Source: Alnus glutinosa (taxonomy: Eukaryota; Streptophyta; Magnoliopsida; Fagales; Betulaceae). Taken from it: a DNA stretch of 64,000 nt. Positions 36,501 through 48,351 of the stretch are shown here, piece after piece. The position numbers and the translations under genes were made by a program. The notes under the pieces are model-generated. The model was not told the DNA's origin, ran no database searches, and worked only from the letters and a program-made list of their open reading frames with translations. Within the stretch, counting starts at the first letter, position 1, and each line of letters starts with the position of its first letter. Location of the stretch: the NCBI RefSeq assembly GCF_958979055.1, contig NC_084891.1, positions 30,314,001 through 30,378,000 of the forward strand, read 5' to 3'.

Positions 36501-39500
36501 GAGTTTTTAAAAAATTGCGATTTGAGAAAACTGATTTTTCAAATCGCAGGCAATAGGGTGTTTTTTTGAAAACGCAAAATTTTAAAAGCTAGCCCACGAT
36601 TTTAAATGTTAAACTGTGATTTTGCCAAATGTTAAACTGTGATTTTGCTAAATGCTTAACTGAATTTTTAAAAATCACTTTTTCAAATCACATATTTTAA
36701 AATCGCTATTCTTAAATCGCAAACCCAAACAGACCCTGACATGTAGTCCTTCCGTTTAAATATGTTAACTTCATACAAATTGACCATTAAAACCGATCTG
36801 TATTTGCCTAAATAAAAAAACAAAAAGAAAAGGCCATTACTCTACTCTTCCACCCCACCACCACTCCCATTGCCGAAAACCCAAAAATAATGCAAACATA
36901 AGTGTACATTGAGCTTTACACTTTTCTGTAATGCTTAATTTCTCAAAACATAAGTGTACCGAATCAGGAAGAGCTGGCCAATATTCTCAATTGTAGTTTA
37001 TCCTCTACCACTGAAATATTTGGAACTCCCACTAGGTGCTTCTGTCAAGTCAAATGCTAATTAGGTGAAGAGAGTGAATACCAGGATTAGGCCCAACTAG
37101 GCAGAGGATGAGTGAGGCGGAGATGAGGCCGAGGACGGCTAGGAGAGAGAAGGACAGCATTAGTGTGATGATGGAGAGGCAATTCACATGGTTAAGGGTG
37201 GTTGTAGTGCCACGTTGCCATCTTTTTAAAATTTCTTTCCAATTTTATGTTTTTCTTAGAAATTTTTTACTAAAATAAGATGGTTTGTCATTTAATGGAG
37301 CAATTCATTTGAAACTTTATGGATCAAATTTTAATTTCACAGACCAAATTGATACCAAACCTAAACTTTTTTTTTTTTTTTTTTTGATAAGTTACCAAAC
37401 CTAAACTTAGAGGGACCAAAATATATTTTAGTCGAATATATATCACTAATTGTTTGAGGTGAGGTTTGGCATCCCGTATTTTGGTGCTATGTTCTTTGAC
37501 ATATAAATTCCTACTGTCCATCTTTGGGCAATTTAGAAGAGAGAAAAGGTTCATTATATGTTTTGTTACCTCAATCCTATATTAAGCTCTGCTTTTGGTC
37601 TTAGCTTATCAATATGTATGTTTGTTAGGTAAACACCAACCAATTCTTGTACCTTAGACTCGTGATTGTGCTGGTGTTTACAACACTTACAAATTTACTT
37701 GGTACCAAATGCCTTGATTACCCTGAAAAATGTCAAGATTTTTTTTATTGGAAATATTGGGAGAATAAGCCAGTGGCAAGCTTATTGTTAATGGATATCT
37801 TGTGAAGGTAGTACTGATGCATTTGATCTGGTACTCTTTGAGATCAACATGTTAGTCTTTGGAGCTATAATTGAATTCTCTTTCATTACCTGTTTTGTTT
37901 TCTGTTTTTTCTTTTTTAAATTTTTTCCTTTTAATTTTTTCTCCATTGTCATCTTGCATTTTGTTTTTTCAATTCCAAGATAAATCATTCTGTGATGCAG
38001 GTCAATGCCATTGGTGCCGGAGTATTAGAGTATATTGCTGATTTTGGAAAAGCCACTGCACCTCTTCCTGCAGCGATTCTTGCATGTGTTCCAAAGAAAG
38101 TGCATGTTGATGGGATAGGTGAAACTGAGTTTAAGATATCCCCAACTGAGATTACAGATGCTATGAAAGCTGGATTACAGGAACCCATCGAGGCTGAACC
38201 TGAGGTTTCCTTTATTATCAACCTTGCTTCCTTTTGAATTTAAAGTCTAGGAGTTGTTTGGTGGAAGTTATCTTTTGAAGTAGATTGTATTGCTGATTTA
38301 TTTTTTTTCGCTTACTTGAGCAGCTTGAGGTGCCAAAAGAATTGATATCTTCGTCACAGTTACAGGAGTTAAGGCTGCAATGCAAACCATCCTTTATTCC
38401 TTTAAGTGCAGAAACAAATGTTACAAAAGTGCATGACAAGGAAACAGGGATCACTCAATCCCGTCTTTCAAATGGAATTCCCATAAATTACAAGGTATAT
38501 TTTGGAGATGTTTGTATTCAGTTGCTAATGGAGCATTTACAGAGAAATTGATTTCCAGTGTCTCAATTTTCTTGATATGATTGGATCTGGGGTACTGGTG
38601 CACATGTATGTGGTTAGAGATGTTTCTAGAAGAATGGAACCTTGGTTTTAGATATGGTTTTTCTTGTAAGATGTTTTGTATTTCTCGTGTTAGTATAAAT
38701 TTTAATTTTTCCCTCATGAAATGCCGGAAGATTGATAAATAGGGAGTGCCTTAGTTAGGTAGTTTTGCAAGCTATTCCATCTCCCTCCCTCTCATGTTGT
38801 TTACCATCTATACCTTTTGTTCATATACAGATTTCAAATACTGAAGCTCAGGGAGGTGTTATGAGGCTTATAGTTGGTGGGGGACGAGCAGCTGAAAGCT
38901 CTGAGTCAAAAGGAGCTGTTGTTGTGGGTGTTCGAACTCTTAGTGAGGGAGGTCGTGTTGGCAACTTTTCAAGAGAGCAGGTATTAAAGCTTATTTATTT
39001 CCCTTGTTCAATCAAATGAAAATAATCGTTAATTCTGTGCTCCCAGATGGTCAGACCCATTAAGTTAAACCCATACCCTGCTCTTAAAAGGAAGAGATAC
39101 CACTAGGCTATAAGGCCATTGGTAGGGATGTAAGCTAAATGATATTTCTCCCAAAATTGTTAGATAATGTTTCGCACTTATGGATTTTTCATTAAAAAGG
39201 TTATGGGAGGATTTCGTTATTCTGGTTGTTCTTTTTTTCTTTTAGTAAATTCTGTCATTAATCATTGGCAGGGCCTAGATTTTTCTTGGTTTGATCATAT
39301 TTTTGAGTCATCAATAATTTCTAAATCAACTTTGTATAATGTGAATGATAGCTAGAAAAATAAGGAGCAACACATATCTGTTATTATAAATACACCTGCT
39401 GTTCCCTCTCCCTGCTGGTGTAATTGAATTGGACCATGGAAATGAGTGATTTATCGTTTGTTTATTTATTTGATGAGACCCTCATTTATCTGCTCTTACA

Positions 39501-42500
39501 CCAAGTACGGTGCTGATTCTACTTGTATTTCATCAGGATAGGACCACCTCCGCCTGTTATGCTGATTGTTTCATATGTTTAATGTGCTTGAACAGGTAGA
39601 ACTTTTCTGTGTGAATCATCTGATAAATTGCTCTTTGGAGTCTACAGAGGAGTTTATTTCTATGGAGTTCCGTTTTACATTAAGAGATAATGGGATGCGT
39701 GCAGCTTTCCAGTTACTTCATATGGTACTGGAGGTAAGCCCATTGTCAACTGTACTTGTGGTTTTAGTTAATAATGTTTTGTTGGTTTTGGGCTTCACTT
39801 TTTTCTCGAGAGGAAGACGAATGAGAACTCTCCCCAATCCCCTTAAACTCATGCAAATGTCAATCATTGTAGTATTTGATCACTATCCCACTTCTGTGGG
39901 AATTTAAGGGTCAAATCCTATGACCAACATGTATTTGAGGAGATTGAGATAGGTAATTTGGATTTGAGTTCTTCTGTTGCTTGGCCAGAAAACAAACAAA
40001 GGTTACTGCAAAATGAAACGAGTTTTATTGATTATGAATTTATATTCATTATCATTTTAATCTACAAGATTTATTCTTCAAGTTGAAGTGAACCAAAAGG
40101 AACAAAGAAGCGCAGGATTTTACTAATGTATCCTGAAATTACATTTTGTATTTTCGTTTTATTTTGTCAAAACAAGACAAGTTTACATTAAAACAATTAC
40201 CATTAATAGTTGAGAGGCAATGGTTTCTCTGACCTCAAGGATTTTGTATAAATTACATAACTCCAGGTGTAGTGATGGGTGGGGACTGCAATTGCCCCTT
40301 GAGGATTCCTCCCTCTTCCGTTGCTCTTGTAAGGGTTGTCAATGTGTTTATTCAGTTGAATGGCTAATGGTGGTTTTTGTGGGTGTGCAGCATAGTGTCT
40401 GGCTTGATGATGCATTTGATAGAGCAAGACAGTTATACTTGTCATATTACCGGTCCATTCCAAAAAGCTTGGAGCGCTCAACTGCTCACAAACTCATGTT
40501 AGCTATGCTGGATGGAGATGAGCGTTTTGTTGAGCCTACACCAAAGTCGCTACAAAATTTGACATTGCAATCCGTGAAAAATGCAGTGATGAATCAGTTT
40601 GTTGGCAGAAACATGGAGGTGCATAGTTACCTACCACTAGATCTTTTTTTATGAACGTCAGTGGCGGACAAACTGCATATGAACACTGCATTTCTTATCC
40701 TGTAAAGGTTGCATGTGTTCATTGTACAGGTCAGTATTGTTGGGGACTTCTCGGAGGAAGAGATTGAGTCTTGTATTCTTGATTACCTTGGCACAGTTAG
40801 AGCTACAAGAGATTCTGAGAGGGAACATGAATCCAGCCCAATCTTCTTTGGACCATCTCCATCTGATTTGCAGTTTCAACAAGTGAGAAATAAAGCTAGT
40901 TTACTTGATTACTTGCATTTGTTGATGCTTTGGACATTGTGATGCAACCAGAGTACTGTTTGGTTGTGTTGCCTAGTTCTCCCCCTCCCCCTTTTTGTTT
41001 TGTCACTTTTCTTGATTACTTGCATTTGTTGATGCTTTGGATATTGTGATGCAAACAGAGTACTGTTTGGTTGTGTTGCCTAGTTCCCCCCCCTCCCCCT
41101 TTTTGTTTTGTCACTTTTCTTTAACAGCAGGTGGCTGTAATTTGTACCTCTATTATTTTGTTAACAGGTATTCTTGAAGGACACCGATGAAAGAGCATGT
41201 GCATATATTGCAGGCCCGGCACCCAACCGCTGGGGTCTTACAGTTGATGGCAAAGACCTGCTAAAGTCGATTAGTAATATTTCAATGATTGAGGGTGAGT
41301 TCTTGCCTAATATCTAGAACTTGGGACAATGGCGGAAACAGGGGGGCCATGGCCCCCCAAGGCCCACCCCCCCCCCCCAAAAAAAAAAAAAAAAAAAAAA
41401 AACAATGGCTGGCCCCCCAAAAATTCCAAAAAAAAATCTACCCCTTAGCCCCCCAAAAATACATGGTCTTTTTAAGCCCAAACCCGAGCTAGCCCTTCAA
41501 AAATAAAATAAAATCTATATGATGATTGGGTCCCCCAAAAAAATTATCTAAAAAAAAACTTCTCACAACATAATTCTTGAAATAAGAACGTATATGGTTT
41601 TTTTAAGCCAAAACCCAAATGCTCCTTGGCCTTGCCACAATTCTTCCTTCCCTCTTTTGCAGTTCCACTATTCCCTTTCATTTCACTTTTCTCTCTTCAC
41701 GCCCTCATTTTCTTCCTTTCCTTTCTTTCCTTTCTTTGTAAGCAAAGAATGCAAAAACCTAGAAGCTACATATTACAAAGGATTAAAGCCTGGAGGAGAC
41801 TCGGTATTCGATAAATTGTTATTCTTCTTCTTCTCCTACATATTACAAAGGATTAAAGCCTGGAAGAGACTCGGTATTCAATAAATTCTCCTCCTCCTCC
41901 TCCTCTTCTCCTTATCTAATCTCATTGTATTGTGTTACTGTGCCCGGATTAAAGATAGAAATAACTACTTTAGCTGTTAGCTTGTGGCTATTAGGCCTCC
42001 ACACAGATTACGCCCACATTGACAGACCACACAACTTGCTAAATTGTTAGGCTGCCTAAGTGCTTTACTGTTTTGGATTACGCATGTGATTAACTAAAAG
42101 CATACGCCAAATCCTGGTCATGATGTTGATATTGTTTTTTCTGTGAACAACATGATTTTATTTTATTTTATTTTTTTTTATAAGCACATGTTGATTGTTG
42201 ATACAATGGTATTGTTGTTTTTCCTTTTCTTTTTCTGGTTATTGTTCAATTTTTTATCCTACAATGTTAAAACCCTATTTTCCCCACAATTTGAAAGCTA
42301 TGGGATTAACATTTGAATAAGGACCAATTACCATGGCTGATGGCCAACTTCTTCATTTGGCTTGTTGCTCATGGCAGACCTGCTAGCAACTAGATTCAAC
42401 AAGACTTTTTAATGAAAAAAGATGAAGGCCTTCCTTCTTTTTTCAAGTAGTAAGGTGTGCGTTGTGTGGTGAAATGGAGGAGAGCTTGGACCATTTGTGT

Positions 42501-45500
42501 ATTGGTCCCATCGCCGATTAATAGATTTGCTTCAGAGAGACACATAGAGTGGAGATCTGTGATCCATATGTAGTAAATATCTCAAGTGAACTCTGCAAGG
42601 GTGAACATGAGGCATGAATAGAGGCACCAGAGTCAAGGATCCAGGAGGGCCAGAATGGTCTATTTTATTTGCTAAATCACGAGTTTAAGGGGTCGGATGG
42701 GTCAAGTACGGCCTCTAAAAACAGTTGGAAGAGAAGAAAAATGGAGGAAGAAGAACAGCAAAATACTCTTATTTTCCTTGATGATCACTCGACACTGTTA
42801 CATCGTTTATATAGAAAATTGATACAATCTACCATAGAAATATGATTGCCCTGAGGACTAGTTCCACCTCCTGAATGACCCCCTCAACCTCTTGTAGGAC
42901 AATCGTGAAGTCTCCAACAAGTTTCTAACATCTTGAGCCTCGTGTATGGAGAGTTAGATTCTCACTATAGGACCCCCCCCCCCCCCCCCCCCCCCCGGGC
43001 GTTTTGTGAGTTTTTGAGGTCTGACTCATTTATGACATCTTGAGTTCAGACATCCAACCAAATAGCAATACACAATCAGGTTAAGTAATGTATCAAGTAT
43101 AAATGACAAAAACAAGAAAATCATATCATAGAAGTAGACATGAAGCAATGAGAAATATACTGGTCCTTTTTTTTTTTTTACCTCACTGAACGACTTGCCG
43201 TTTTGAGGCTTTGTTGCTGTCGTTAGCAGCTCCTCCAAATGACATGTCGTTGTCTTTCACTGAACAACATGTTGTTTTGCCTTAATACTATAAGACATGT
43301 CATTTTGCTACTACTATACAACTTGCAGCTTAGCCTCCCCAGACGAAAATGACTTGACGTTTTTACCTTGTATAACACTGTCGTGGTCAGTCGTCGGAAA
43401 ATGCTAGATGTATGACAAAAACACCCAGAACATGCCGCCTGACACTCTAGCATCCAGAAAACAAAAAACACAAAGACACCTAAGGGACACCACTTTCGGT
43501 TGCCTTGTTCTCCGGCAAGAGGACAGGAACACAAATCACCGTGCCTTATCCACCTCCGAAGTAACATATAAGACGCTCAGGAGACCCCGAGCACAACTCT
43601 TGTAGCGTCTATCACCATGGCATCAATATTTAGATGATGCAAGATTCTTCGATTGAGTTTATGGTCTCCTACCACCACCGACAAGTCATAGACTCTTATC
43701 TCCGATTCTAACGCTTTGATTACCAAGTTGGAAGAGAAGAAAAATGGAGAAAGAAGAACGACAAAATACCCTTATTTTCGTTGATGATCCCTCAACACTG
43801 AGCATTTCAAAGTGATGTGCACCTCCATAGAAAGATGCACGCCCATCTAAAGGCTAGAAAAATCACGAGAAACAAAGGACTCAGAGGTAGAACATCGGGA
43901 GCCAGAAGCAGCAAGCATAGTAGCTTAGATGTCTCGTATTTCTCAAAAAAGCGATTTGATTGGTGGGATCTACAGCTCCCAGCAATGGGAAAAGTCATTC
44001 CGCATTAGTCCGGTTTTTTCATAGCTTTATTTAATTAATCAATTAAAAGTGCGGCGAATAGATCCATCGAATTCATTTTGTTTTGGCCAAACAAAACAAT
44101 GAATCGGTTATTTGTTTAGTTGTTTGACAGAAAAAAAATTCTGATATCCAAGTAAGTTTGTATTTTTTTGCTTAACTTGTGCATAGACTTCTGTCAACTT
44201 ACAGGAAGAATAAGGCTTTGTTTGGCAAACCACCCTCTCCTTCCCCCAAAAAAGTCGACTTCAAAACATTCTATTTTTTAAATCACATCAATCACTTTTT
44301 TAACTTCAACAACTTTTTTAACTTTTTATATCACATCAATTACTTTTTAACAACATTTTTCACTTTTCCTTACAAAACATTCAAAACTTATTTCTACTTT
44401 ATATCACATCAATCACTTTTTATTACTATGCAAAAAAAAAAAAAAAATTGCCAAAGGATTTACCAAACACACCCTAAGTTGTATCAATTGCCCCCCCAAA
44501 GAGAAAAATCCTGCCTTTGCCACTGACTAGGGATGAATGTGCTTTATATCCAGAACTAGCTCTTCATGTGTCATTGCTGAGAAATGCCTTATGCAGGTGC
44601 ACAGTCAACATCTGAAGAACTGCACATGGAGGGGAAGGATCTGCAAAGAAAACTTCGTGGTCATCCACTTTTCTTTGGCATCACTATGGGGCTGCTGGCT
44701 GAGATCATAAATTCTAGGTAGTTCTTCCTGCACAACCATATATTTCCACTAAATTTCTGTTTATGTCTCCAAATAACATTGAAGTAAAATATAGTTGAGA
44801 TATTAATTTTGCTATGGATTACTTATTGTCATAAATTCATATCAAATGTGATTATATTGCTTTCCCAACATTAGATATGATGATCGGAGATGTTTCTCAA
44901 GCACCTTCTGATATTCAGGACTTTTCTAGTTACCATTACTGCAAGTGTGAAGCTTTCCATGTGCTTTGTACAGGCTTTTTACTACGGTCAGGGATTCTCT
45001 TGGGCTGACGTATGATGTATCATTCGAATTGAACCTGTTTGATAGGCTTAAACTTGGATGGTATGTAATATCAGTTACATCAACTCCAGGCAAGGTGCGG
45101 GTTCAATTTCAATTGATTTGTAGAAAATACTCTCCTGTCATTTCAACCTTTTTATTAGTTTGGGTCTGCTGAATATCCAGGTTCATAAAGCTGTTGAGGC
45201 ATGCAAGAACGTTCTCAGAGGTTTGCATGGCAACAAGATTACCCAGAGGGAGTTGGATAGGGTTTGTTACTGCTAGATTTCTTCATTTTGCTTCTTATGA
45301 CAGCTTTCTTATTAATTAATAAACTTAAATTTAGCAAACATCATAATGCCAGCTAAATTTCCCATTCTTCCTAAGATTGGCTTAGTGTTCAATGTTTGTC
45401 CACTTCCAACTACCCCCCCACCCCACCCCACCCACACCATCATGTGACCTAGAGTTTGTTTTTAAAATAATAAATATATTACTGCTTATAGTTTATCCAC

Positions 45501-46062
45501 TCCTTGCATCTTTTGCATTTGCAGGCGAAACGGACCCTTCTCATGAGACATGAAGCTGAAATTAAGTCAAATGCCTATTGGCTTGGATTGTTAGCCCACT
45601 TGCAAGCTTCTTCTGTTCCAAGGAAGGTAAAGTAGAAATATCTGAAAGTTCAATCTCCCATCCTTGAGAAAAAATAAATAAATGATTGATATCAAGTGGA
45701 TATTTTGCTGTTGAAAGCAAAAAAAGATTAAAGGTTCCATTTTTGGCAATGGCATTTCAACTATTCCTTCAAATTTCTTCCAGTCAATGGTGTGTTAATA
45801 TATGCCTTTTCTGATGATCTTGGCTCAGGACATATCATGCATTAAGGATCTCACATCACTATATGAAGCTGCCAGCATCGAGGACATATACCTTGCCTAT
45901 GATCAGTTGAAAGTAGATGAGAATTCTTTATATTCATGCATTGGAGTTGCTGGGGCTCAGGCTGGTGACGAAATTACAGGTGAGGATGAATCAGATGAAG
46001 GCCTTCCTGGAGTTATTCCTGTGGGACGTGGTTTATCTACGATGACGCGGCCTACAACATGA
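22868..46062 (+). CDS. SPP: Chloroplast stromal processing peptidase (M16 metallopeptidase)
   Basis: Cleaves transit peptides from proteins imported into the chloroplast stroma. Exons by hand: 22868-23058, 23524-23767, 24178-24416, 26928-27126, 27533-27580, 27808-27915, 28010-28198, 28304-28603, 34312-34413, 34896-35030, 36058-36282, 38001-38204, 38324-38494, 38831-38980, 39596-39733, 40391-40618, 40730-40882, 41168-41294, 44597-44717, 44974-45094, 45181-45261, 45525-45626, 45829-46062. All GT-AG, 3810 bases, 1269 residues; Arabidopsis SPP is about 1265. The start codon precedes a Ser/Arg-rich transit peptide. The inverted zinc motif HMIEH is at 248-252, with a candidate third ligand in ILSELQ (E329), 77 residues on. 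Two M16 halves follow; the C-terminal half has [17 protein letters not shown]. Introns 3, 8 and 18 (2.5, 5.7 and 3.3 kb) are enlarged by transposons, but the coding frame is intact. Confidence 0.95.
25500..26795 (+). mobile_element. 5'-truncated LINE in SPP intron 3
   Basis: Plus-strand frames give the end of an L1-type ORF2: [18 protein letters not shown], then [19 protein letters not shown], broken by stops. A 3' tail follows: TTTTAATGATATTTCGATTA, then CTTAT and a run of A. AATTATGT occurs at 25500-25507 and directly after the poly-A (about 26788-26795), a possible 8-bp target duplication. The insertion is in the same direction as SPP. Confidence 0.75.
29103..29148 (+). mobile_element. 14-bp micro-insertion in a 16-bp target duplication
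   Basis: AGGAAATGTTGCATTT is at 29103-29118 and repeated exactly at 29133-29148. The insert between them is only TTTTACCTATCAAA, which resembles the LINE tail TTACTTAT-poly(A) seen at about 26774-26789. It lies in SPP intron 8. Confidence 0.6.
30235..30372 (+). mobile_element. LINE 3'-tail fragment nested in another LINE
   Basis: Carries TTTTAATGATATTTTGATTA and TTAGAAAAAAAG, near-identical to the LINE tail at about 26755-26790 in intron 3. It interrupts the endonuclease reading between the segment coding [13 protein letters not shown] and the segment coding [12 protein letters not shown]. The exact left boundary is uncertain. Confidence 0.65.
32044..32086 (-). mobile_element. 23-bp micro-insertion in a 10-bp target duplication
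   Basis: AGCATCGTTT is at 32044-32053 and 32077-32086. The insert (32054-32076) is T residues followed by GATAAGTAAGAACAC, the reverse complement of a LINE-like CTTACTTATC-poly(A) tail. It splits the older LINE in SPP intron 8, so it is younger than that LINE. Confidence 0.6.
33300..33345. repeat. TA and GA microsatellites
   Basis: A TATATATATATATA run followed by AGAGAGAGAGAGAGAG in SPP intron 8. The surrounding 32.76-34.3 kb has no coding content that I recognise; it holds short repeats such as GATTGCTTTGCTTT at about 33697 and 33761. Confidence 0.7.
36418..36737. mobile_element. MITE family B copy in SPP intron 11
   Basis: Ends GGGTGCATTTGAAATTGCGA and CGCAAACCCAAACAGACCC are inverted and each is flanked by TGA, a possible 3-bp target duplication. 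Inside are several GCGATTT and AAATCGC motifs and an internal tandem of ATGTTAAACTGTGATTTTGC. PIF/Harbinger-like by ends and duplication length. Confidence 0.65.
37353..37408 (-). mobile_element. 24-bp micro-insertion in a 16-bp target duplication
   Basis: TACCAAACCTAAACTT is at 37353-37368 and repeated exactly at 37393-37408. The insert is a T run followed by GATAAGT, the same tail motif as at 32054-32076. It lies in SPP intron 11. Confidence 0.65.
40904..41118. repeat. 107-bp tandem duplication in SPP intron 17
   Basis: The unit starting CTTGATTACTTGCATTTGTT at 40904 is repeated from 41011 with only a few differences (GGACATT against GGATATT, CAACCAG against CAAACAG, and the length of a C run). 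The high identity indicates a recent event. Confidence 0.9.
41766..41905. repeat. 70-bp tandem duplication inside the hAT element
   Basis: CTACATATTACAAAGGATTA starts at 41766 and again at 41836, with the rest of the unit nearly identical (GGAGGAGACTCGG against GGAAGAGACTCGG). Confidence 0.85.
42723..42797. repeat. 75-bp direct repeat, left copy, inside the hAT element
   Basis: Begins GTTGGAAGAGAAGAAAAATG and ends near CTCGACACTG. A matching copy with few changes is at 43727-43800. The pair encloses about 930 bases. It could be the ends of a small LTR-type insertion, but no primer-binding site or polypurine tract is evident. Confidence 0.6.
43727..43800. repeat. 75-bp direct repeat, right copy, inside the hAT element
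   Basis: Partner of 42723-42797, same orientation. Confidence 0.6.
44212..44476. mobile_element. Tourist-like MITE, family A copy 2
   Basis: Ends GGCTTTGTTTGGCAAACC and GGATTTACCAAACACACCC are inverted, with TAA on both outer sides (a PIF/Harbinger-type 3-bp duplication). The interior has the ATATCACATCAATCACTTTT phrase. It lies inside the 3' part of the hAT element, so it inserted after it or travelled with it. Confidence 0.65.
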
Positions 46063-47030
46063 CCTCCCTGGATCACGCTTTCTGCTGTCTTGCAGTGAAT
46101 ATATATTAACCTGGAAGGTATGTTATTGGTAGCATGTAATTCTGTGTAAAATGTGTATCAATAACTAACTCTTTATGTGTGTGTATGATTTGGCTTTTGC
46201 TTCACAAGCTTGGGTTTTTTCCTAGCATATGTGCGCACACACACACTAGAAGATTTTACGGGATTATGATATTCATATAACGAGGAAGGAAGAAAGATGG
46301 TTTTTTTTTTTTTTGGGCGGTTTTGCAAGCGTGTGAATTTATGTTCCAGACATACTTGTAGGAAACGGTGCATTACAACTATAACATAGGCTGTAATATT
46401 AACAGTACTTTTACAAGGAACTGCTTGCAAATTTTGTAGGCCAGCAGACTGGATACTCTGATTTATTCCGATTACCGAAACCTGATTATCCACTAGCTTC
46501 TCGCCCCAACGATATCTTGTGACCTGAAGCAGAAGACAAGAAGATGACTATGATGAGCAGTACGGATTCCTTGTTTAAAAGTAGCGTTGTGAAGGAGCTA
46601 TGGGGTGCTATGTTTGCTTCCTTACATTGAGATGCTCTGAGAAAGGTCTCAGAAACAAAATAAGATGATCATAGAAAGCAGTGCGTAAACTGTTGGCAGC
46701 ATCCTTACCTGAATCGAATAAGAACAGCGTTACAGCTAAAATTGCAGCGTTGAGTAACTACCCTGAGTGCTGCAGTCTAGTCCTTCACCACATTTTTTGA
46801 AATATATTTACCTTTAGTTTATAGTTTATATATAGACAGTTTTTGTATGCTATAGCCTGCCTGCACCATATATTTGAATGATTTGTTTTCTACCCTTGCA
46901 TGTGTATAAGCTATTATGTACCGGAGCCTTGATTATTAGTTTTGATTGCTTGTATACGTGTTATACAAAGAATATCAATGTTGCATCCCACCTTTTGAGT
47001 GTAGCTGTGGACTGTGGGTAACGGGGCAAA
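46063..47030 (+). other. Probable 3' untranslated region and downstream flank of SPP
   Basis: No coding content. TATATTAACC and later AT-rich stretches could hold polyadenylation signals, but none is decisive. A short T run lies at about 46300. Confidence 0.4.
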
Positions 47031-47174
47031 CACATTTTTGTATGTCAGATTTACTTGCCAAAAAAAAAGCATTTGTCGGATGGGCATGGTTGGAAGCTCA
47101 CATGGCTTGATGTGAAGACCTTATTTCCATCGACTGGGGACCTCGGACATTCAAACAGTCCAGAGTAATAACCT

Positions 47175-47256
47175 ATTCATCAAGCGGCTTGATGGTTCCG
47201 TGCCTGATTGGTTATAATTCATCAAGCGGCTTGATGGTTACGTGCTTAATTGGTTC
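47175..47256. repeat. 42-bp tandem repeat, two units
   Basis: ATTCATCAAGCGGCTTGATG begins at 47175 and at 47217. Each unit holds a near-palindrome (CATCAAGC next to GCTTGATG). Confidence 0.8.
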
Positions 47257-48309
47257 CCATCCTATTCAATTTTTTTCTTTTGTACTTTTATTCTTTTTTA
47301 TAATTGTCAGAGGAAAACTACTGTTCACGGATGTTGATCAATTATTGATACGATGTAATTGTTGTAAAAAGGAGAAAGTGTGGTTTTTTAGTGTTACAGT
47401 ATACAGGAGGCTCTAGCCCTTAGGCTAGCAGTAAGCGTGGCTACAGCGAAACGCTTACCAAGTGAGAAGGATAGGGCCTTTGCTGCTTGAGATGTATTGC
47501 AAATTGCAAATGCAGGGCTTAGAGAGAGTTGTCTCACGCCCGTGGGTATTCTCTACTTACCTACCTACTTGTGTAGGTTTTATGTACCTAACTGATTGTG
47601 ATTGATGTCATAAGCAATCTTCACCTTATGGCAGCAGCCCGAAATCGGAAGTTCACATGTCTTATCTTTTTCAATATATTCATCACGAATTAAATCAACA
47701 AAGCCTAAAGTGATCTCTCTTTCCCCTTCAAGTTTACCTACTACTGTACCAGAGTACATCTGATTTTTTTGGGTCATAATTATTGTGAAGAAACATCTAC
47801 AATAATGAGCTTTGGGCAACTAAAATAGGGTAAAGTTTTAATTCTTCAAATTGACTCTATAGAAATAAGTTCAGCTAAATCTTATTTGGGCACTTTAGGA
47901 GCAACTGTTCATGGCCATTGGCGAGCATATGGAATAGCCAGTGAATTACAATTCTATTGCACCGCAATCACTGCATTGCTTTGCAGCTTTAATGCTTTTG
48001 TTTCAAAGTTTTAACCCGATTTGTTTATTGAATGAAACCCGACTAGAGTTGAATATTTCAACTAAGGTTGAGATTGTTAAGATTGCTTTAAGGTAAAATG
48101 ATTTTTGAGGGAAAATGTTTTCGGTCGAAAATATTTTTAGAAAAATTGCTTATTTTTTTATAATTTGTTGAGATCTAAAATAATTTTAAAAAATATTTAT
48201 GTTGTATGGGTGGTACGAAAAATATTTTCCTATTGCAATTGAAAACCGCTTCAAATTCCTTGACAAAGAGAAGTTGTTAAGGGATTGCAGAGCAATTGTG
48301 TGTGTGTGG

Positions 48310-48351
48310 GGGGGGGGGGGGGGGGGGGGGGTTGGGGGGGGGGGGGGTGGA
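48310..48351. repeat. Long G tract
   Basis: About 40 bases, almost all G, interrupted by TT and T. Similar C tracts occur at 4531-4555, 23831-23862 and 42972-42996. Their lengths are likely unreliable in any assembly. Confidence 0.85.

Larger units (their letters stand above)
41319..44533. mobile_element. 3.2-kb hAT-type transposon (non-autonomous) in SPP intron 18
   Basis: Element 41327-44525. The termini are CAATGGCGGAAACAGG on the left and, read inward from the right, CAGTGGCAAAGGCAGG: 16 bases with five differences, all transitions. The flanks are ACTTGGGA (41319-41326) and ACTAGGGA (44526-44533), an 8-bp target duplication with one change, as expected for hAT. No transposase frame is recognisable inside. 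The body contains simple repeats, a 70-bp tandem (41766-41905), 75-bp direct repeats and a family A MITE. Confidence 0.75.

Noticed and set aside
43223..43567. 114-residue frame inside the hAT element as a possible transposase
   Set aside because: It shows no hAT, BED-finger or other transposase motif and no continuity with neighbouring frames.
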